Shown: positions 1 to 9,265, counted from the stretch's first letter. The stretch is 42,464 bases of DNA from Lachnospiraceae bacterium (GCA_021200995.1 JAJQFS010000084.1:1-42464); one strand, 5' to 3'. Program-made: numbers and translations. The notes: generated by a model not told the origin, from the sequence alone.

Positions 1-63
1 TAACTAACAAAATTTCCTTGATTTTAAGGAAAAAACACTTGACTAAATAGGGAGGGAAGCGGA

Positions 64-567
64 ATGAGGTTTGAAACAGGTATGCTCGTTGCACATCCGG
101 TATATGGCGTCTGCAGAGTGGAGCATATCGGACCTGTCGATGTGAAGATGGATAAGGAACAGCGTTCCTTTTATAAACTGGCTCCGGTGTATGATTCGAA
201 GAGCAGACTTTTTGTACCTGTGGAGAGTGAAAACCCCGAGCTGCGCCCGGTCATGACAAAACAGAGCGCGGAGGAGCTGGTCCGTCAGATCCCGGCAATG
301 GAGCCGGTCGTGATTACCAATGAGAAAGACAGGGAAAGAATTTTCAAGGAGCTTCTGCATACGGGAGATCATAAAGACACCATTCGTGTGATCAAAACGA
401 TCTATAAACGCAGGCAGGACCGCATGCGTGCCGGCAAGAAGAATATGTCCATGGATGAGAAATACCTCGGAATCGCCAGAGAACGCTTAAACGGCGAACT
501 GGCCGTGGCGCTTGGTATTGACAGAAGCGGAGTGGACGCGTATATTTCCAGTATCCTGGAGGAATGA
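64..567 (+). CDS. CarD/CdnL-family RNA polymerase-binding regulator
   Basis: The 167-residue product has the N-terminal CarD/CdnL/TRCF RNA polymerase interaction domain in about the first 60 residues (key stretch MLVAHPVYGVCRVEHI), followed by a helical, basic C-terminal half of the kind that contacts the upstream edge of the promoter bubble. Proteins of this family bind the RNAP beta subunit and stabilise open complexes, often at rRNA and stress promoters. The ATG is 7 bases after a strong GGGAGGG ribosome site. The gene stands alone, with a hairpin terminator just downstream. The family call is firm; which promoters it controls cannot be seen. Confidence 0.9.
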   Translation: MRFETGMLVAHPVYGVCRVEHIGPVDVKMDKEQRSFYKLAPVYDSKSRLFVPVESENPELRPVMTKQSAEELVRQIPAMEPVVITNEKDRERIFKELLHTGDHKDTIRVIKTIYKRRQDRMRAGKKNMSMDEKYLGIARERLNGELAVALGIDRSGVDAYISSILEE

Positions 568-595
568 ACAGAACAGATCATAGATGATAACTGGG

Positions 596-624
596 CTCAC
601 AGGCGGTTGCCGCCTGTGAGTTTT
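596..624 (+). terminator. Intrinsic terminator after the CarD-family gene
   Basis: A perfect 11-bp stem (CTCACAGGCGG / CCGCCTGTGAG) with a three-base loop is followed by TTTT. It starts 28 bases after the stop codon. The U-tract is short, so it may be leaky. Confidence 0.75.
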
Positions 625-688
625 GCTGTGTTTCACCGAATTTTCGCTATGCCAAAAAAGGTTGCGCTTGAGAAAGCCATATGTTATC

Positions 689-743
689 ATGAGTGCAGGC
701 GAGTCGGCGCGTCCTTTGCGATTATGATATCCTGTGCAAAGGA
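689..743. repeat. Degenerate copy of a dispersed palindromic intergenic motif
   Basis: ATGAGTGCAGGCGAG (689-703) matches ATGAGCGCAAGCGAG found at 26009 and 30363 with two differences. It is followed by GCGTCCTTTGC (709-719) and ATGATAT (724-730), both of which recur in the element at 30352-30513. TCCTTTGC (712-719) and GCAAAGGA (736-743) form a perfect 8-bp inverted repeat. It lies between the CarD gene and the first glycosyltransferase. Confidence 0.5.
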
Positions 744-782
744 TGTTTATGATCTGCTTCAGGACAGGCGGAGGATTTGAAG

Positions 783-1985
783 GTGAAGATCACTGGTATA
801 GAACAAAAGCTGATTGCGTGGATCGAGGCTCACCTGCAGGTACTGATGGTTATCTTTGTCACTTTCTGCGGTCTGTTCATCCGGTATTTTCTCAGACCGA
901 TTGTAACAGATGACGCCACTGCCTGTCTGATTCCCTGGTATCATGATATTGAATATGGGGGCGGATTTGCAGCTCTGAAGTGGCAGGTTGGTAATTATAA
1001 CGTGCTCTATCAGTTTATGATCGCTGTTCTGACTTATCTGCCGATCTATTCCCTCACGGCTTATAAGGCTCTTTCCGGCATATTTGATTATGCGCTGGCC
1101 ATTGCTGGTGCACTGGTTGTGGGAGAATTGGTAACAGAAGACAGAAGCCGCAAAATGCTGCTGACATATTCGGCGGTCCTGCTGGCACCGCAGGTCTGGC
1201 TGAATTCCGCTGCATGGGGACAGTGTGACTCGATTTACGTATTCTGGATTGTGGCCGCGTTTCTCTTTTTGTGCAGGGAGCGCTATGGCCTTTCTTTTCT
1301 TTTATATGGCGTTGCTTTTGCATTTAAGCTGCAGGCAATTTTTGCGCTGCCTTTTTTTCTGCTGTACTGGTTTATGAAAAAGCGTTTTTCTATTCTGCAT
1401 TTTCTGGAAATTCCGCTCATGATGATTTTGTCCACGATTCCCGCGCTTCTTGCAGGACGGGAGGGAGGCCTTTTGATCAGTTTTCGCATTTATGCCGATC
1501 AGGCGGGAGAGGGATATCTCTACAGAAAATATCCCGGCTTCTGGGCCCTGATTGCGGATGCACAGCCCGATAATCTCGATGGAATTCTTCCTGCCGCAAT
1601 GATTTTTGCTGCTGTTGTCATGATTTTCCAGGCGGCAGTCTGGATTAGAAAAAAAGCCGTACCGAATGCAGAGAATGCGCTGTATATGCTGTTCCTTCTG
1701 ACGTACAGCTGTGTACTCTTTATGCCTGGGATGCATGAGAGATATGGGTATTTATATGAGATTCTGGCAATTTTGATTGCGGTGATATACCCTGAAACAG
1801 CAGTGCTGCTGGCGGGACTTCTGGGTATTTCTGTACTGCTGTACGGGGATGGTCTGTTTCAGACGGGACTTAATCTGACACTGTTGTCGGTAATAAATAT
1901 AACGGTATATCTGCTGTATTTTGTTGTGCTTACTCTCAAAATCTGTGGGAAGAAGCCCGAAATAAGACTTTTGCGTGAAAAATGA
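783..1985 (+). CDS. Polytopic membrane glycosyltransferase, GT-C/Gpi18-like (copy 1)
   Basis: The product (about 400 residues) has roughly ten hydrophobic segments and resembles bacterial Gpi18/PIG-V-like mannosyltransferases that use lipid-linked sugars. Visible landmarks are an acidic DD pair in the first outer loop, NSAAWGQCDSIY in the middle and FMPGMHERYGY near the C-terminus. A GTG start at 783 is preferred over the TTG at 777: it sits 8 bases after GGAGG, and the resulting N-terminus (MKITGIEQKLIAWIEAHL) lines up with that of the next gene (MKITAAERKIIEWVQEHI). It is the first of three membrane glycosyltransferases. The donor and acceptor are unknown; the family call is inference from motifs and topology. 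Confidence 0.75.
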   Translation: MKITGIEQKLIAWIEAHLQVLMVIFVTFCGLFIRYFLRPIVTDDATACLIPWYHDIEYGGGFAALKWQVGNYNVLYQFMIAVLTYLPIYSLTAYKALSGIFDYALAIAGALVVGELVTEDRSRKMLLTYSAVLLAPQVWLNSAAWGQCDSIYVFWIVAAFLFLCRERYGLSFLLYGVAFAFKLQAIFALPFFLLYWFMKKRFSILHFLEIPLMMILSTIPALLAGREGGLLISFRIYADQAGEGYLYRKYPGFWALIADAQPDNLDGILPAAMIFAAVVMIFQAAVWIRKKAVPNAENALYMLFLLTYSCVLFMPGMHERYGYLYEILAILIAVIYPETAVLLAGLLGISVLLYGDGLFQTGLNLTLLSVINITVYLLYFVVLTLKICGKKPEIRLLREK

Positions 1986-2061
1986 AATCGGACAGACTGA
2001 CCAATGCCGGATTTCATGGAATCATGAATCGGTATGCCGCGATGACGGAGGCAATTTTTTA

Positions 2062-3234
2062 ATGAAAATAACAGCCGCGGAACGAAAAATAATCGAATGG
2101 GTCCAGGAGCATATTCTGGTATTATTTGTGATCTTTGTGTCTGTCTGTGGACTTTTGATTCGCTGGTTTTTAAGAGAAATTGAATCGGTTGACGCTGCCA
2201 ACTGTCTGCTCCCCTGGTATCAGGAAATGAAAGCTGGCGGAGGCTTTGCCGCGCTCAGAAACCAGGTGGGCAATTACAATGTGCTTTATCAGTTTCTGAT
2301 TGCGGCCATGACCTATGTGCCAATCTATGCTTTGTCAGCGTACAAAGCGCTCTCGGTTATTTTTGATTATGCACTGGCTTTTATGGCTTCTGCTCTTGTA
2401 CATGAGATTGCCTCTGAGCATAAAAAAGGGATAGCGGTTCTGACCTATACACTGGTTTTGCTTTCTCCTTTGGTGTGGCTGAATTCTTCCGCATGGGGAC
2501 AGTGTGATTCCATTTACTGCTTTTGGATTGTAGCCGCGTTTTATTGTCTGTGCAGGGATCGGTATAGCCTGGCTTTTCTTTTGTATGGCGTGGCATTTGC
2601 GTTCAAACTTCAGGCCATCTTTGCCTTGCCGTTTTTTTTACTGTTTTGGTTTATGAAAAAACGGTTTTCCGTTCTGAATTTTCTTCTGATCCCCCTGGTA
2701 TTGATCATTTCCACGATTCCCGCGATGATTGCGGGAAGAGAGGGAGGCCTGCTGATCGGGTTTCAGATTTATGCGTCTCAGCCCGGTTCGGAGATATTAT
2801 ATAATAATTATCCCAGCTTCTGGACGCTGGTATCCACATCGGCGCCGCCGGATTACAGGATGATCATGTATGCCGGTATGTTTGTGGCTGCCGCCGTGAT
2901 GATTTCTCTGGCCGCCGACTGGGCTGAACATCGTGTGAAGCCGGATCCGGTAAACGCACTTTATATGTTCTTTCTGCTGACCTATGCCTGTGTTTTATTT
3001 ATGCCGGGAATGCATGAACGGTATGGCTATGTCTATGAAATTCTCGGTATTCTGGTCGCGGTTGTGAACCGGAAGACCAGGGCGTTGCTGCCGGTGCTTT
3101 CAGGCATCACACTGTTTACCTACGGGCAGGTCCTTTTCGGAGTAGAGATACAGCTGACGGCGCTTGCGGTGATAAATTGTGCTGTTTTTCTGATTTACAC
3201 CTGTCTGCTGACCAAAGAGCTTCACGCCGCATAG
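2062..3234 (+). CDS. Polytopic membrane glycosyltransferase, GT-C/Gpi18-like (copy 2)
   Basis: This 390-residue protein is a clear tandem paralogue of the gene upstream. Shared blocks include the WYxxM/I..GGGFAAL region, QVGNYNVLYQF, NSxAWGQCDSIY, LLYGVAFAFKLQAIFALPFFLL, AGREGGLLI and FMPGMHERYGY. The ATG at 2062 follows CGGAGG by 10 bases and matches the paralogue's start; an upstream in-frame ATG at 1975 has no such support and would overlap the previous gene. Like copy 1 it should be an integral membrane, lipid-linked-sugar transferase. Whether the pair works on different acceptors or as a heterodimer is not visible. Confidence 0.75.
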   Translation: MKITAAERKIIEWVQEHILVLFVIFVSVCGLLIRWFLREIESVDAANCLLPWYQEMKAGGGFAALRNQVGNYNVLYQFLIAAMTYVPIYALSAYKALSVIFDYALAFMASALVHEIASEHKKGIAVLTYTLVLLSPLVWLNSSAWGQCDSIYCFWIVAAFYCLCRDRYSLAFLLYGVAFAFKLQAIFALPFFLLFWFMKKRFSVLNFLLIPLVLIISTIPAMIAGREGGLLIGFQIYASQPGSEILYNNYPSFWTLVSTSAPPDYRMIMYAGMFVAAAVMISLAADWAEHRVKPDPVNALYMFFLLTYACVLFMPGMHERYGYVYEILGILVAVVNRKTRALLPVLSGITLFTYGQVLFGVEIQLTALAVINCAVFLIYTCLLTKELHAA

Positions 3235-3247
3235 AAAGGAAGAAGGA

Positions 3248-4924
3248 ATGGAAACCAAGAATCTGATTCTGCTGGCGGGGATGTCAGTTTTATGCATGTT
3301 CGCTCTCTGTAAGCTGTTCATGGATCGCGACAAAAGTCTGCTTACGGCCAAAAACAGAGAAATACCGGACAGGGTCTATTATATCATCCTGATCCTGATT
3401 GCGGCAGTCGCGCTTTTTGTTCGTCTCTATCAATTTGGTGTTGTGCCTGGCGGAAGCAACCAGGATGGAGCCATGGCGGCTGTGGAGGCCGCTGCGCTCG
3501 CGGAATATGGGACAGATCGCTTCGGCATGCGGTTTCCGGTCTTTTTTACCGGCTGGATTACAGCGCAGATGGCTGTTATGCTTTCTTACCTGGCGATTCC
3601 TTTTGTAAAGCTGTTTGGCCTCTCGATTCTGGCTGTTCGCCTGCCGCAGCTTTTGATCAGCCTTCTGGGGCTTTTATTCCTGTATCTTTTAACCAGGGAT
3701 GTTTTTGGCAGAAATATCGCGCTTGTCATCTCAGGCTTTGCCGCGATCGCACCATGGCATATTATGCAGAGCAGGTGGGCTTTGGAATCTAATATGTATC
3801 CCCACTTTTTCATTGCCGGTGTTTATTTTCTGAATCTGGCTGTACGGGAAGGCATAAAACGAAAATATCTGATCATTTCCATGGTGATTTTCGGACTTTC
3901 CATGTACTGCTATGGAGTCTCTATCTATACAATGCCGGTCTTTTTGCTGATGGCCTGTATTTATCTGCTTGTGAAAAATAAGGTGACATTTTCAGACGCT
4001 GCGATCGCGTTTGTGACATATCTGCTTTTTGCCTGGCCTTTTATCGTGTGCATGGCGATCAATTTCTTCCAGTTCGATACGATTGAGACACCATTATTTA
4101 CGATCCCCTATTTTTCGGAAAGTGTCCGTGCCTCAGATATTCTGTTCTTTGCGGATAACTTCCTTGAGCAGCTGCGGTCAAATCTCAGGTCGCTGTTCAA
4201 CATGACTGTGGCGCAGACAATGGATTCTCTGTGGAATAATGTGGAAAAGTACGGCACAACGTATCGTTTTTCCATTTCCTTTGCTGTGGTCGGCATCGCT
4301 GTTCTTTTTCAATATTTCAGAAAAAAAGCAGGATCCATTCTGATTTTCTTCTTTCTTCTGACCGGTATCTGGTGCGGGATTGTGACGAATAATGTCAATA
4401 TCAACCGGGTGAATATCATTTATTATCCGATTATCATTTTGATCGGCATTGGAATTTATTATACGGGCTTTGCGGTCTATAGCATTCTGATCAGAAGCGG
4501 TATCCTGGCGGTATACGCTGTGGTGTTTGTAACTTTTGTATATACCTATTTTACGACGTATGCGGACCAGATTGCGGAGACCTTCTATAAGAATTTTACA
4601 GAAGCGCTGGCTGCGGTGCGGGATTCTGATGCGGATGTGTATTATATTACGGCGGACACGCAGTATGAAGGCTCCTATATGGTCAGTGAGATTCTGACCA
4701 TGCTCTGGCTGGATATTGACGCGGAGTATTTCCAGGGGAAAACCGCGGATGAAAACGGGCTTTATTACAGTGAGAAATATATTTATGTAAGGATGGAAGA
4801 TCTGGAGATTGATCCGGATCAGGACGCGGTTTATATTATTACGTATGGTGACGCGCAGTATTTTGACGAGGAAGACTTTGATCTGATACAATATGGAAGT
4901 TACTTTGTGGCGACTCCGAAATGA
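3248..4924 (+). CDS. GT39/ArnT-like membrane glycosyltransferase
   Basis: The 558-residue protein has an N-terminal anchor, about ten membrane segments and a C-terminal soluble tail of about 110 residues. The first outer loop carries acidic residues (GGSNQDGAMAAVEAAALAEYG), and WITAQMAVMLSYLAIPFVKLFG followed by VRLPQLLISLLGLLFLYLL is typical of dolichyl-phosphate-mannose-type GT39 proteins. It is 13 bases downstream of copy 2 and preceded by AGGAAGAAGGA, so the three form one operon. It probably transfers a polyprenyl-phosphate-linked sugar to an envelope glycan or protein; the substrate cannot be told. Confidence 0.75.
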   Translation: METKNLILLAGMSVLCMFALCKLFMDRDKSLLTAKNREIPDRVYYIILILIAAVALFVRLYQFGVVPGGSNQDGAMAAVEAAALAEYGTDRFGMRFPVFFTGWITAQMAVMLSYLAIPFVKLFGLSILAVRLPQLLISLLGLLFLYLLTRDVFGRNIALVISGFAAIAPWHIMQSRWALESNMYPHFFIAGVYFLNLAVREGIKRKYLIISMVIFGLSMYCYGVSIYTMPVFLLMACIYLLVKNKVTFSDAAIAFVTYLLFAWPFIVCMAINFFQFDTIETPLFTIPYFSESVRASDILFFADNFLEQLRSNLRSLFNMTVAQTMDSLWNNVEKYGTTYRFSISFAVVGIAVLFQYFRKKAGSILIFFFLLTGIWCGIVTNNVNINRVNIIYYPIIILIGIGIYYTGFAVYSILIRSGILAVYAVVFVTFVYTYFTTYADQIAETFYKNFTEALAAVRDSDADVYYITADTQYEGSYMVSEILTMLWLDIDAEYFQGKTADENGLYYSEKYIYVRMEDLEIDPDQDAVYIITYGDAQYFDEEDFDLIQYGSYFVATPK

Positions 4925-4944
4925 TGGTCCGCGCGTAAACATTC

Positions 4945-4973
4945 TTGACTATTTACCTGAATTTTACTATACT
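4945..4973 (+). promoter_or_regulatory. SigA-type promoter of the yicC-gmk operon
   Basis: TTGACT (4945-4950), a 17-base spacer and TATACT (4968-4973). The expected start near 4980 leaves a leader of about 60 bases before yicC. Confidence 0.8.
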
Positions 4974-5041
4974 GTAAACTGGTATGCGGCAGGAGGTCTG
5001 ATTCGGACAGTATAAAATGACCGCTGCAAAAGAGGAACATT

Positions 5042-5920
5042 ATGATCAGAAGTATGACGGGCTTTGGGCGGTTTGAGATGTCGACAGGCAGCCGTAAATA
5101 TACGGTGGAGATCAAATCGGTCAATCACAAATATCTGGATGTGACAGTGAAGCTTCCCAGAAAGCTGACTTTTCTGGAAATCCCGATTCGCAATGAACTG
5201 AAAAAATATGCCTCCAGAGGTAAGGTGGATATTTTTATTTCCATGGAAGATTACTCTGAGGCGACCGTCTGTGTCAAATACAACCGGCAGGTCGCGGAGG
5301 AATATCTGCGGTATCTGGAACAGATGTCCCAGGAGTTTGACCTGGAGAATGATGTGAAGATTTCTCACTTATCCAGGTACCCTGAGGTTTTTTCCCTGGA
5401 GGAAGTGCCGGTAGATGAACAGGAGGCGTGGCAGGATCTTCTGCAGGCCTTTACCGGGGCGGCGCAGCAGTTCGCCGCTTCCAGAACCGTGGAAGGGGAG
5501 CATTTAAAGGCAGATCTTTTGGATAAGCTGGATAAGATGGAGGAACATGTAGACTTCATCGAGGAGCGCTCTCCACAGATTATTGAGGAATACCGAGAGA
5601 AGCTGCGGCGGAAGGTGGAGGACGCGCTGCAGGACGCCAATATGGATGAGAACCGGCTTCTGACGGAGGTGGCCATTTTTGCGGACAGGACCTGTGTGGA
5701 TGAGGAGCTGGTGCGCTTAAGGAGCCACATTCATACCGCGAGAGAGTCCCTTGAATCAGGCACCAATGTAGGCCGCAGTCTTGATTTTATCGCGCAGGAA
5801 ATGAACAGGGAGGCTAATACTACGCTCTCTAAATCCAGCGATCTGGAGATTACCAATCGGGCGATCTTATTAAAGACCGAGATTGAGAAAGTGCGTGAGC
5901 AGATTCAGAATATAGAATAG
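5042..5920 (+). CDS. yicC: YicC/YloC-family endoribonuclease
   Basis: The 292-residue protein begins with the family hallmark MIRSMTGFGR and continues with VEIKSVNHKYLDV. The C-terminal DUF1732 part contains SLDFIAQEMNREANTTLSKS and ends in helices, as usual. YicC-type proteins are stress-linked endoribonucleases in bacteria. It heads a tightly packed operon (12 bases before gmk). Length and motifs are intact, so the family is secure; the target RNAs here are unknown. Confidence 0.92.
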   Translation: MIRSMTGFGRFEMSTGSRKYTVEIKSVNHKYLDVTVKLPRKLTFLEIPIRNELKKYASRGKVDIFISMEDYSEATVCVKYNRQVAEEYLRYLEQMSQEFDLENDVKISHLSRYPEVFSLEEVPVDEQEAWQDLLQAFTGAAQQFAASRTVEGEHLKADLLDKLDKMEEHVDFIEERSPQIIEEYREKLRRKVEDALQDANMDENRLLTEVAIFADRTCVDEELVRLRSHIHTARESLESGTNVGRSLDFIAQEMNREANTTLSKSSDLEITNRAILLKTEIEKVREQIQNIE

Positions 5921-5931
5921 GAGAGCGCTGC

Positions 5932-6561
5932 ATGGAACAGAAAGGGATTTTGATCGTTGTCAGCGGTTTCGCCGGCACGGGCAAGGGTACGCTCATGAAG
6001 GAGCTTTTGCAAAGGCACCCGGAACAGTACGCGCTCAGCGTCTCCATGACAACGCGTTCCCCAAGACCCGGCGAACAGGAAGGCGTGGAGTATTTTTTCA
6101 CGGATACGGAAGCGTTTGAGCGGGAAATCGAAGCGGGAGGGCTGATTGAGTACGCCTGTTACTGTGATCACTATTACGGCACACCCAGAGCATATGTGAA
6201 TCGCCAGCTTTCAGCGGGCAAGGATGTGATTCTGGAGATTGAAGTGCAGGGCGCCCTGCAGGTTAAGGAAAAATTTCCAAATACGGTGCTTTTATTTGTC
6301 GTACCGCCCTCGGCTCAGACACTTTATGACAGACTGAAGGGAAGAGGAACGGAGAGCGGTGAGGTGATTGCCGCCAGAATGAAAAGAGCCCTGGAGGAAT
6401 GCGCATACATTCCTCAGTATGATTATATTCTGATCAATGATGAATTGTCTGTCTGTGTGGAGCAGATGCACCACATCATTCAGTCAGAAAAATTTGCGGC
6501 AGTGAGAAACGCCGCGTTTATCGAGAACATTTACTGTGATCTGCGGAATCTTTCTGTATAA
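5932..6561 (+). CDS. gmk: Guanylate kinase
   Basis: The 209-residue enzyme phosphorylates GMP to GDP with ATP. The P-loop GFAGTGKGT is at residues 12-20, and the GMP-binding region shows SVSMTTRSPRPGEQEGVEYFF. ILEIEVQGALQVKEKF and a C-terminal domain of usual length follow. Gmk directly followed by rpoZ is a common Firmicutes arrangement. It is 11 bases after yicC and so co-transcribed. Confidence 0.95.
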   Translation: MEQKGILIVVSGFAGTGKGTLMKELLQRHPEQYALSVSMTTRSPRPGEQEGVEYFFTDTEAFEREIEAGGLIEYACYCDHYYGTPRAYVNRQLSAGKDVILEIEVQGALQVKEKFPNTVLLFVVPPSAQTLYDRLKGRGTESGEVIAARMKRALEECAYIPQYDYILINDELSVCVEQMHHIIQSEKFAAVRNAAFIENIYCDLRNLSV

Positions 6562-6599
6562 GGAAGCAAATGCAGAAACCAAAAAGGAGGAGTTTTATT

Positions 6600-6842
6600 A
6601 TGTTGCATCCGTCATATCTGGAACTTATGGACGTAGTCAATGAAGGGGCTGATCAGGATAGCCGGCTGGTAAACAGCCGATATTCCATCGTGATGGCGAC
6701 CGCGAAGCGGGCACGCCAGATTGTGGACGGCTCACAGCCGAAATCGACGGCCAGAGCAGATAACGCGCTCAGCATTGCTGTACAGGAGTTATATGAGGGT
6801 AAAGTGAAGATTATTTCAGACGAAAAAGAGCAGGACAATTAA
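6600..6842 (+). CDS. rpoZ: RNA polymerase omega subunit
   Basis: Omega helps assemble and stabilise RNA polymerase through the beta-prime subunit. The 80-residue product carries SRYSIVMATAKRARQI and KSTARADNALSIAVQELYEG, both family hallmarks. The ATG at 6600 was chosen because AAGGAGG lies 9 bases upstream; a possible earlier ATG at 6570 would translate the ribosome site itself. It sits between gmk and rimO in the operon. Confidence 0.95.
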   Translation: MLHPSYLELMDVVNEGADQDSRLVNSRYSIVMATAKRARQIVDGSQPKSTARADNALSIAVQELYEGKVKIISDEKEQDN

Positions 6843-6848
6843 AAGCCC

Positions 6849-8192
6849 ATGACTAAAATTATCTTTGTCTCTCTGGGATGTGACAAAAATCTCGTGGACT
6901 CGGAGAAAATGCTGGGACTGCTTGCGGACAGAGGCTATGCCATTACAGATGATGAAATGGAGGCTGACGTCGCGGTGGTGAATACCTGCACCTTTATCGG
7001 CGATGCCAAAGAAGAGAGCATCCAGACACTGATCGATCTGGGATCACTTAAGCAGAATGAACATCTGAAAGCGCTGATTGCGGCAGGATGCCTGGCACAG
7101 CGTTATCATGAGGAGATCGCAGCTGAGCTTCCGGAAGTGGACGCGGTAGTGGGTACGATGGCCATTGAGCAAATCGCGGACGCGGTGGATGACGTCCTGG
7201 CAGGGCGCCAAAAGCGGGAGTATCTGGAGGACTTACAGCATTTAGCCGGCGTGAAAAACCGCCGCATCGTCACTACCGGAGGACACTATTCCTATTTGAA
7301 AATTGCCGAGGGCTGTGACAAGAATTGTACCTACTGTGTAATCCCCAGCGTTAGAGGACGTTACCGTTCCGTTCCCATGGAGGATCTGATCAGGGAAGCG
7401 CGGGCACTGGCTGCGGACGGTGTGAAGGAACTGATCCTGGTCGCGCAGGAGACGACGCTTTACGGCACTGATCTTTACGGGAAAAAGAGCCTCTCTTTGC
7501 TTTTGCGTCAGCTGAATGAGGTAGAGGGCCTTGAATGGATCCGTATTTTATACTGTTATCCGGAGGAAATTGACGAAGAGCTGATTCGGGCCATCTGTGA
7601 GTGTAAAAAGGTCGTGCATTACCTGGATCTTCCCATACAGCACGCGAATGACCGTATTCTGCGGCGTATGGGACGGCGCACGAACCATGACGACCTGTGC
7701 AGGATTATTGAGACGCTGAGGCGGGAAATTCCGGATATTGCCCTGCGTACTACCCTGATTTCCGGTTTTCCCGGCGAGACGCAGGAAGAATTTGAGGAGC
7801 TCTACCGTTTTGTAAATGAGATGGAATTTGACCGCCTTGGTGTCTTTGCTTATTCGCAGGAGGAGGATACCCCTGCCGCCTCATTTCCTGATCAGATCGC
7901 GGATGAGACCAGGGAATTCCGCCGCGGGGAGCTGATGGAGCTGCAGCAGGAAATTGCCTTTGAAAAGGCGGAAACGATGGTGGGACAGATTCTGTACTGC
8001 ATCGTGGAGGGCAGTCTTCCTGATGAGGACGTTTATATGGGCCGTACGTACAGAGACGCGCCGGGTGTGGACGGTTACATTTTTATCCGGACGAAGGTTT
8101 CCCTTATGACCGGTGATTTTGTATGGGTCAGGGTGACGGGCTCTCACGACTATGATCTGATTGGAGAACTATATCATGAATCTGCCGAATAA
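6849..8192 (+). CDS. rimO: Ribosomal protein S12 methylthiotransferase RimO
   Basis: RimO adds a methylthio group to the conserved aspartate of ribosomal protein S12. The 447-residue protein has the N-terminal UPF0004 cluster cysteines C11, C47 and C81, then the radical-SAM triad C156-x3-C160-x2-C163 (EGCDKNCTYCVIPS), and a C-terminal TRAM domain from about residue 375. LDLPIQHANDRILRRMGR is characteristic of RimO rather than MiaB. It follows rpoZ by 6 bases and overlaps pgsA by 17 bases. Confidence 0.94.
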   Translation: MTKIIFVSLGCDKNLVDSEKMLGLLADRGYAITDDEMEADVAVVNTCTFIGDAKEESIQTLIDLGSLKQNEHLKALIAAGCLAQRYHEEIAAELPEVDAVVGTMAIEQIADAVDDVLAGRQKREYLEDLQHLAGVKNRRIVTTGGHYSYLKIAEGCDKNCTYCVIPSVRGRYRSVPMEDLIREARALAADGVKELILVAQETTLYGTDLYGKKSLSLLLRQLNEVEGLEWIRILYCYPEEIDEELIRAICECKKVVHYLDLPIQHANDRILRRMGRRTNHDDLCRIIETLRREIPDIALRTTLISGFPGETQEEFEELYRFVNEMEFDRLGVFAYSQEEDTPAASFPDQIADETREFRRGELMELQQEIAFEKAETMVGQILYCIVEGSLPDEDVYMGRTYRDAPGVDGYIFIRTKVSLMTGDFVWVRVTGSHDYDLIGELYHESAE

Positions 8193-8748
8193 ACTGACGA
8201 CAATCCGTATGATACTGGTCATTCCCTTTGTAATCTGCCTTCTGGGAGGACATGCCGGGTGGGCGTGGTTTGATGCTCTTTTAAGCGGCACTTCCATTTA
8301 TACGGACTGGATTGCGCTCGTGATTTTTGTTGTCGCGAGTCTGACAGATCTTCTGGACGGTAAAATCGCCAGAAAATATCACATGGTCACCAATTTCGGA
8401 AAGTTTATGGATCCTCTTGCGGACAAAATTCTGGTCTGTGCGGCTTTAATCTGTCTGACAGAGATTGGGCGGATTCCGGCCTGGGTGGTGATTATCATTG
8501 TCAGCAGGGAGTTTATTATCAGCGGCTTTCGCCTGGTGGCGTCAGATAACGGAATCGTGATCGCGGCCAGCATGTGGGGCAAATATAAGACGACATTTCA
8601 GATGATTATGATTATCTTAATGATCGTGGATATCGGGATTCTGGCGCCGGTCACGAGCATTGTGATGTGGGTCGCGCTGATTCTGACGATGGTCTCTCTT
8701 GTGGATTACATCAGCAAAAACCGGCAGGTCCTGAGCGATTTCAGATGA
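8176..8748 (+). CDS. pgsA: CDP-diacylglycerol-glycerol-3-phosphate phosphatidyltransferase
   Basis: PgsA makes phosphatidylglycerol phosphate from CDP-diacylglycerol in the membrane. The CDP-alcohol phosphotransferase signature is complete: D58-x2-D61-G62-x2-A65-R66-x8-G75-x3-D79-x3-D83. About five membrane segments are evident in 190 residues. The start ATG at 8176 lies 9 bases after GGAG and gives the usual MNLPNKLTTIR beginning; it overlaps the end of rimO. Confidence 0.94.
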   Translation: MNLPNKLTTIRMILVIPFVICLLGGHAGWAWFDALLSGTSIYTDWIALVIFVVASLTDLLDGKIARKYHMVTNFGKFMDPLADKILVCAALICLTEIGRIPAWVVIIIVSREFIISGFRLVASDNGIVIAASMWGKYKTTFQMIMIILMIVDIGILAPVTSIVMWVALILTMVSLVDYISKNRQVLSDFR

Positions 8749-8768
8749 TTCGACAGGGGGTGCGTATC

Positions 8769-9245
8769 GTGACAACAGAGGAATATGTTATACGCCTTTG
8801 CATACAGAATAAAATGAAGATCACCTGTGCGGAATCCTGCACGGGTGGTCTTTTGGCGTCTAAGCTTGTGAGCGTCGCGGGAGCCAGCGACTGTTTTGAG
8901 AGAAGCTATGTGACGTATTCCGACAGAGCAAAAAAAGAAGAACTTATGGTGTCGGAAGAGACGCTATGCAAGTGGACTGCAGTCAGCGGACAGACTGCTG
9001 CTGAGATGGCGGTAGGAGCACGGAGGCGTGCACAGGCTGATATTGCACTCTCTGTGACGGGCTACGCGGGTCCGGACAGTGGAAGCGGGGAAGAGGTTGG
9101 CCTGGTATATATCGGCTGTGCGGTAAAGGACGGCGTCAATGTACAAGAATGCCATTTTCAGGGTACTCGCACACAGATCAGAGAACAGGCGGCAGATATG
9201 GCTCTGCACATGGCGCTGGAGCAGTTGTCCGCAGCAGACAAATGA
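8769..9245 (+). CDS. CinA C-terminal domain protein, nicotinamide-nucleotide amidase-like
   Basis: The product (about 158 residues) is the stand-alone CinA C-domain (PncC type), which deamidates nicotinamide mononucleotide in pyridine-nucleotide salvage. ITCAESCTGGLLASKLVSV and LSVTGYAGPDSGSGEEVGLVYIG are the family blocks. GTG at 8769 is preferred because AGGGGG is 8 bases upstream and the length matches the domain; ATG at 8745 overlapping the pgsA stop is the alternative. No N-terminal molybdopterin-like domain is fused. Position between pgsA and recA is common in Firmicutes, though here an acyltransferase gene intervenes. Confidence 0.85.
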   Translation: MTTEEYVIRLCIQNKMKITCAESCTGGLLASKLVSVAGASDCFERSYVTYSDRAKKEELMVSEETLCKWTAVSGQTAAEMAVGARRRAQADIALSVTGYAGPDSGSGEEVGLVYIGCAVKDGVNVQECHFQGTRTQIREQAADMALHMALEQLSAADK

Positions 9246-9265
9246 GAAACGAATGAGGGGTTCAT

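Noticed and set aside
39-44. TTGACT upstream of the CarD gene as a -35 box
   Set aside because: The -10 position 17 bases away would fall on the start codon and does not match; the real promoter is probably outside the window.
4178-4942. Minus-strand ORF of 254 codons
   Set aside because: It is antisense to the GT39-like gene, is rich in I/N/R without domain pattern, and has no ribosome site.
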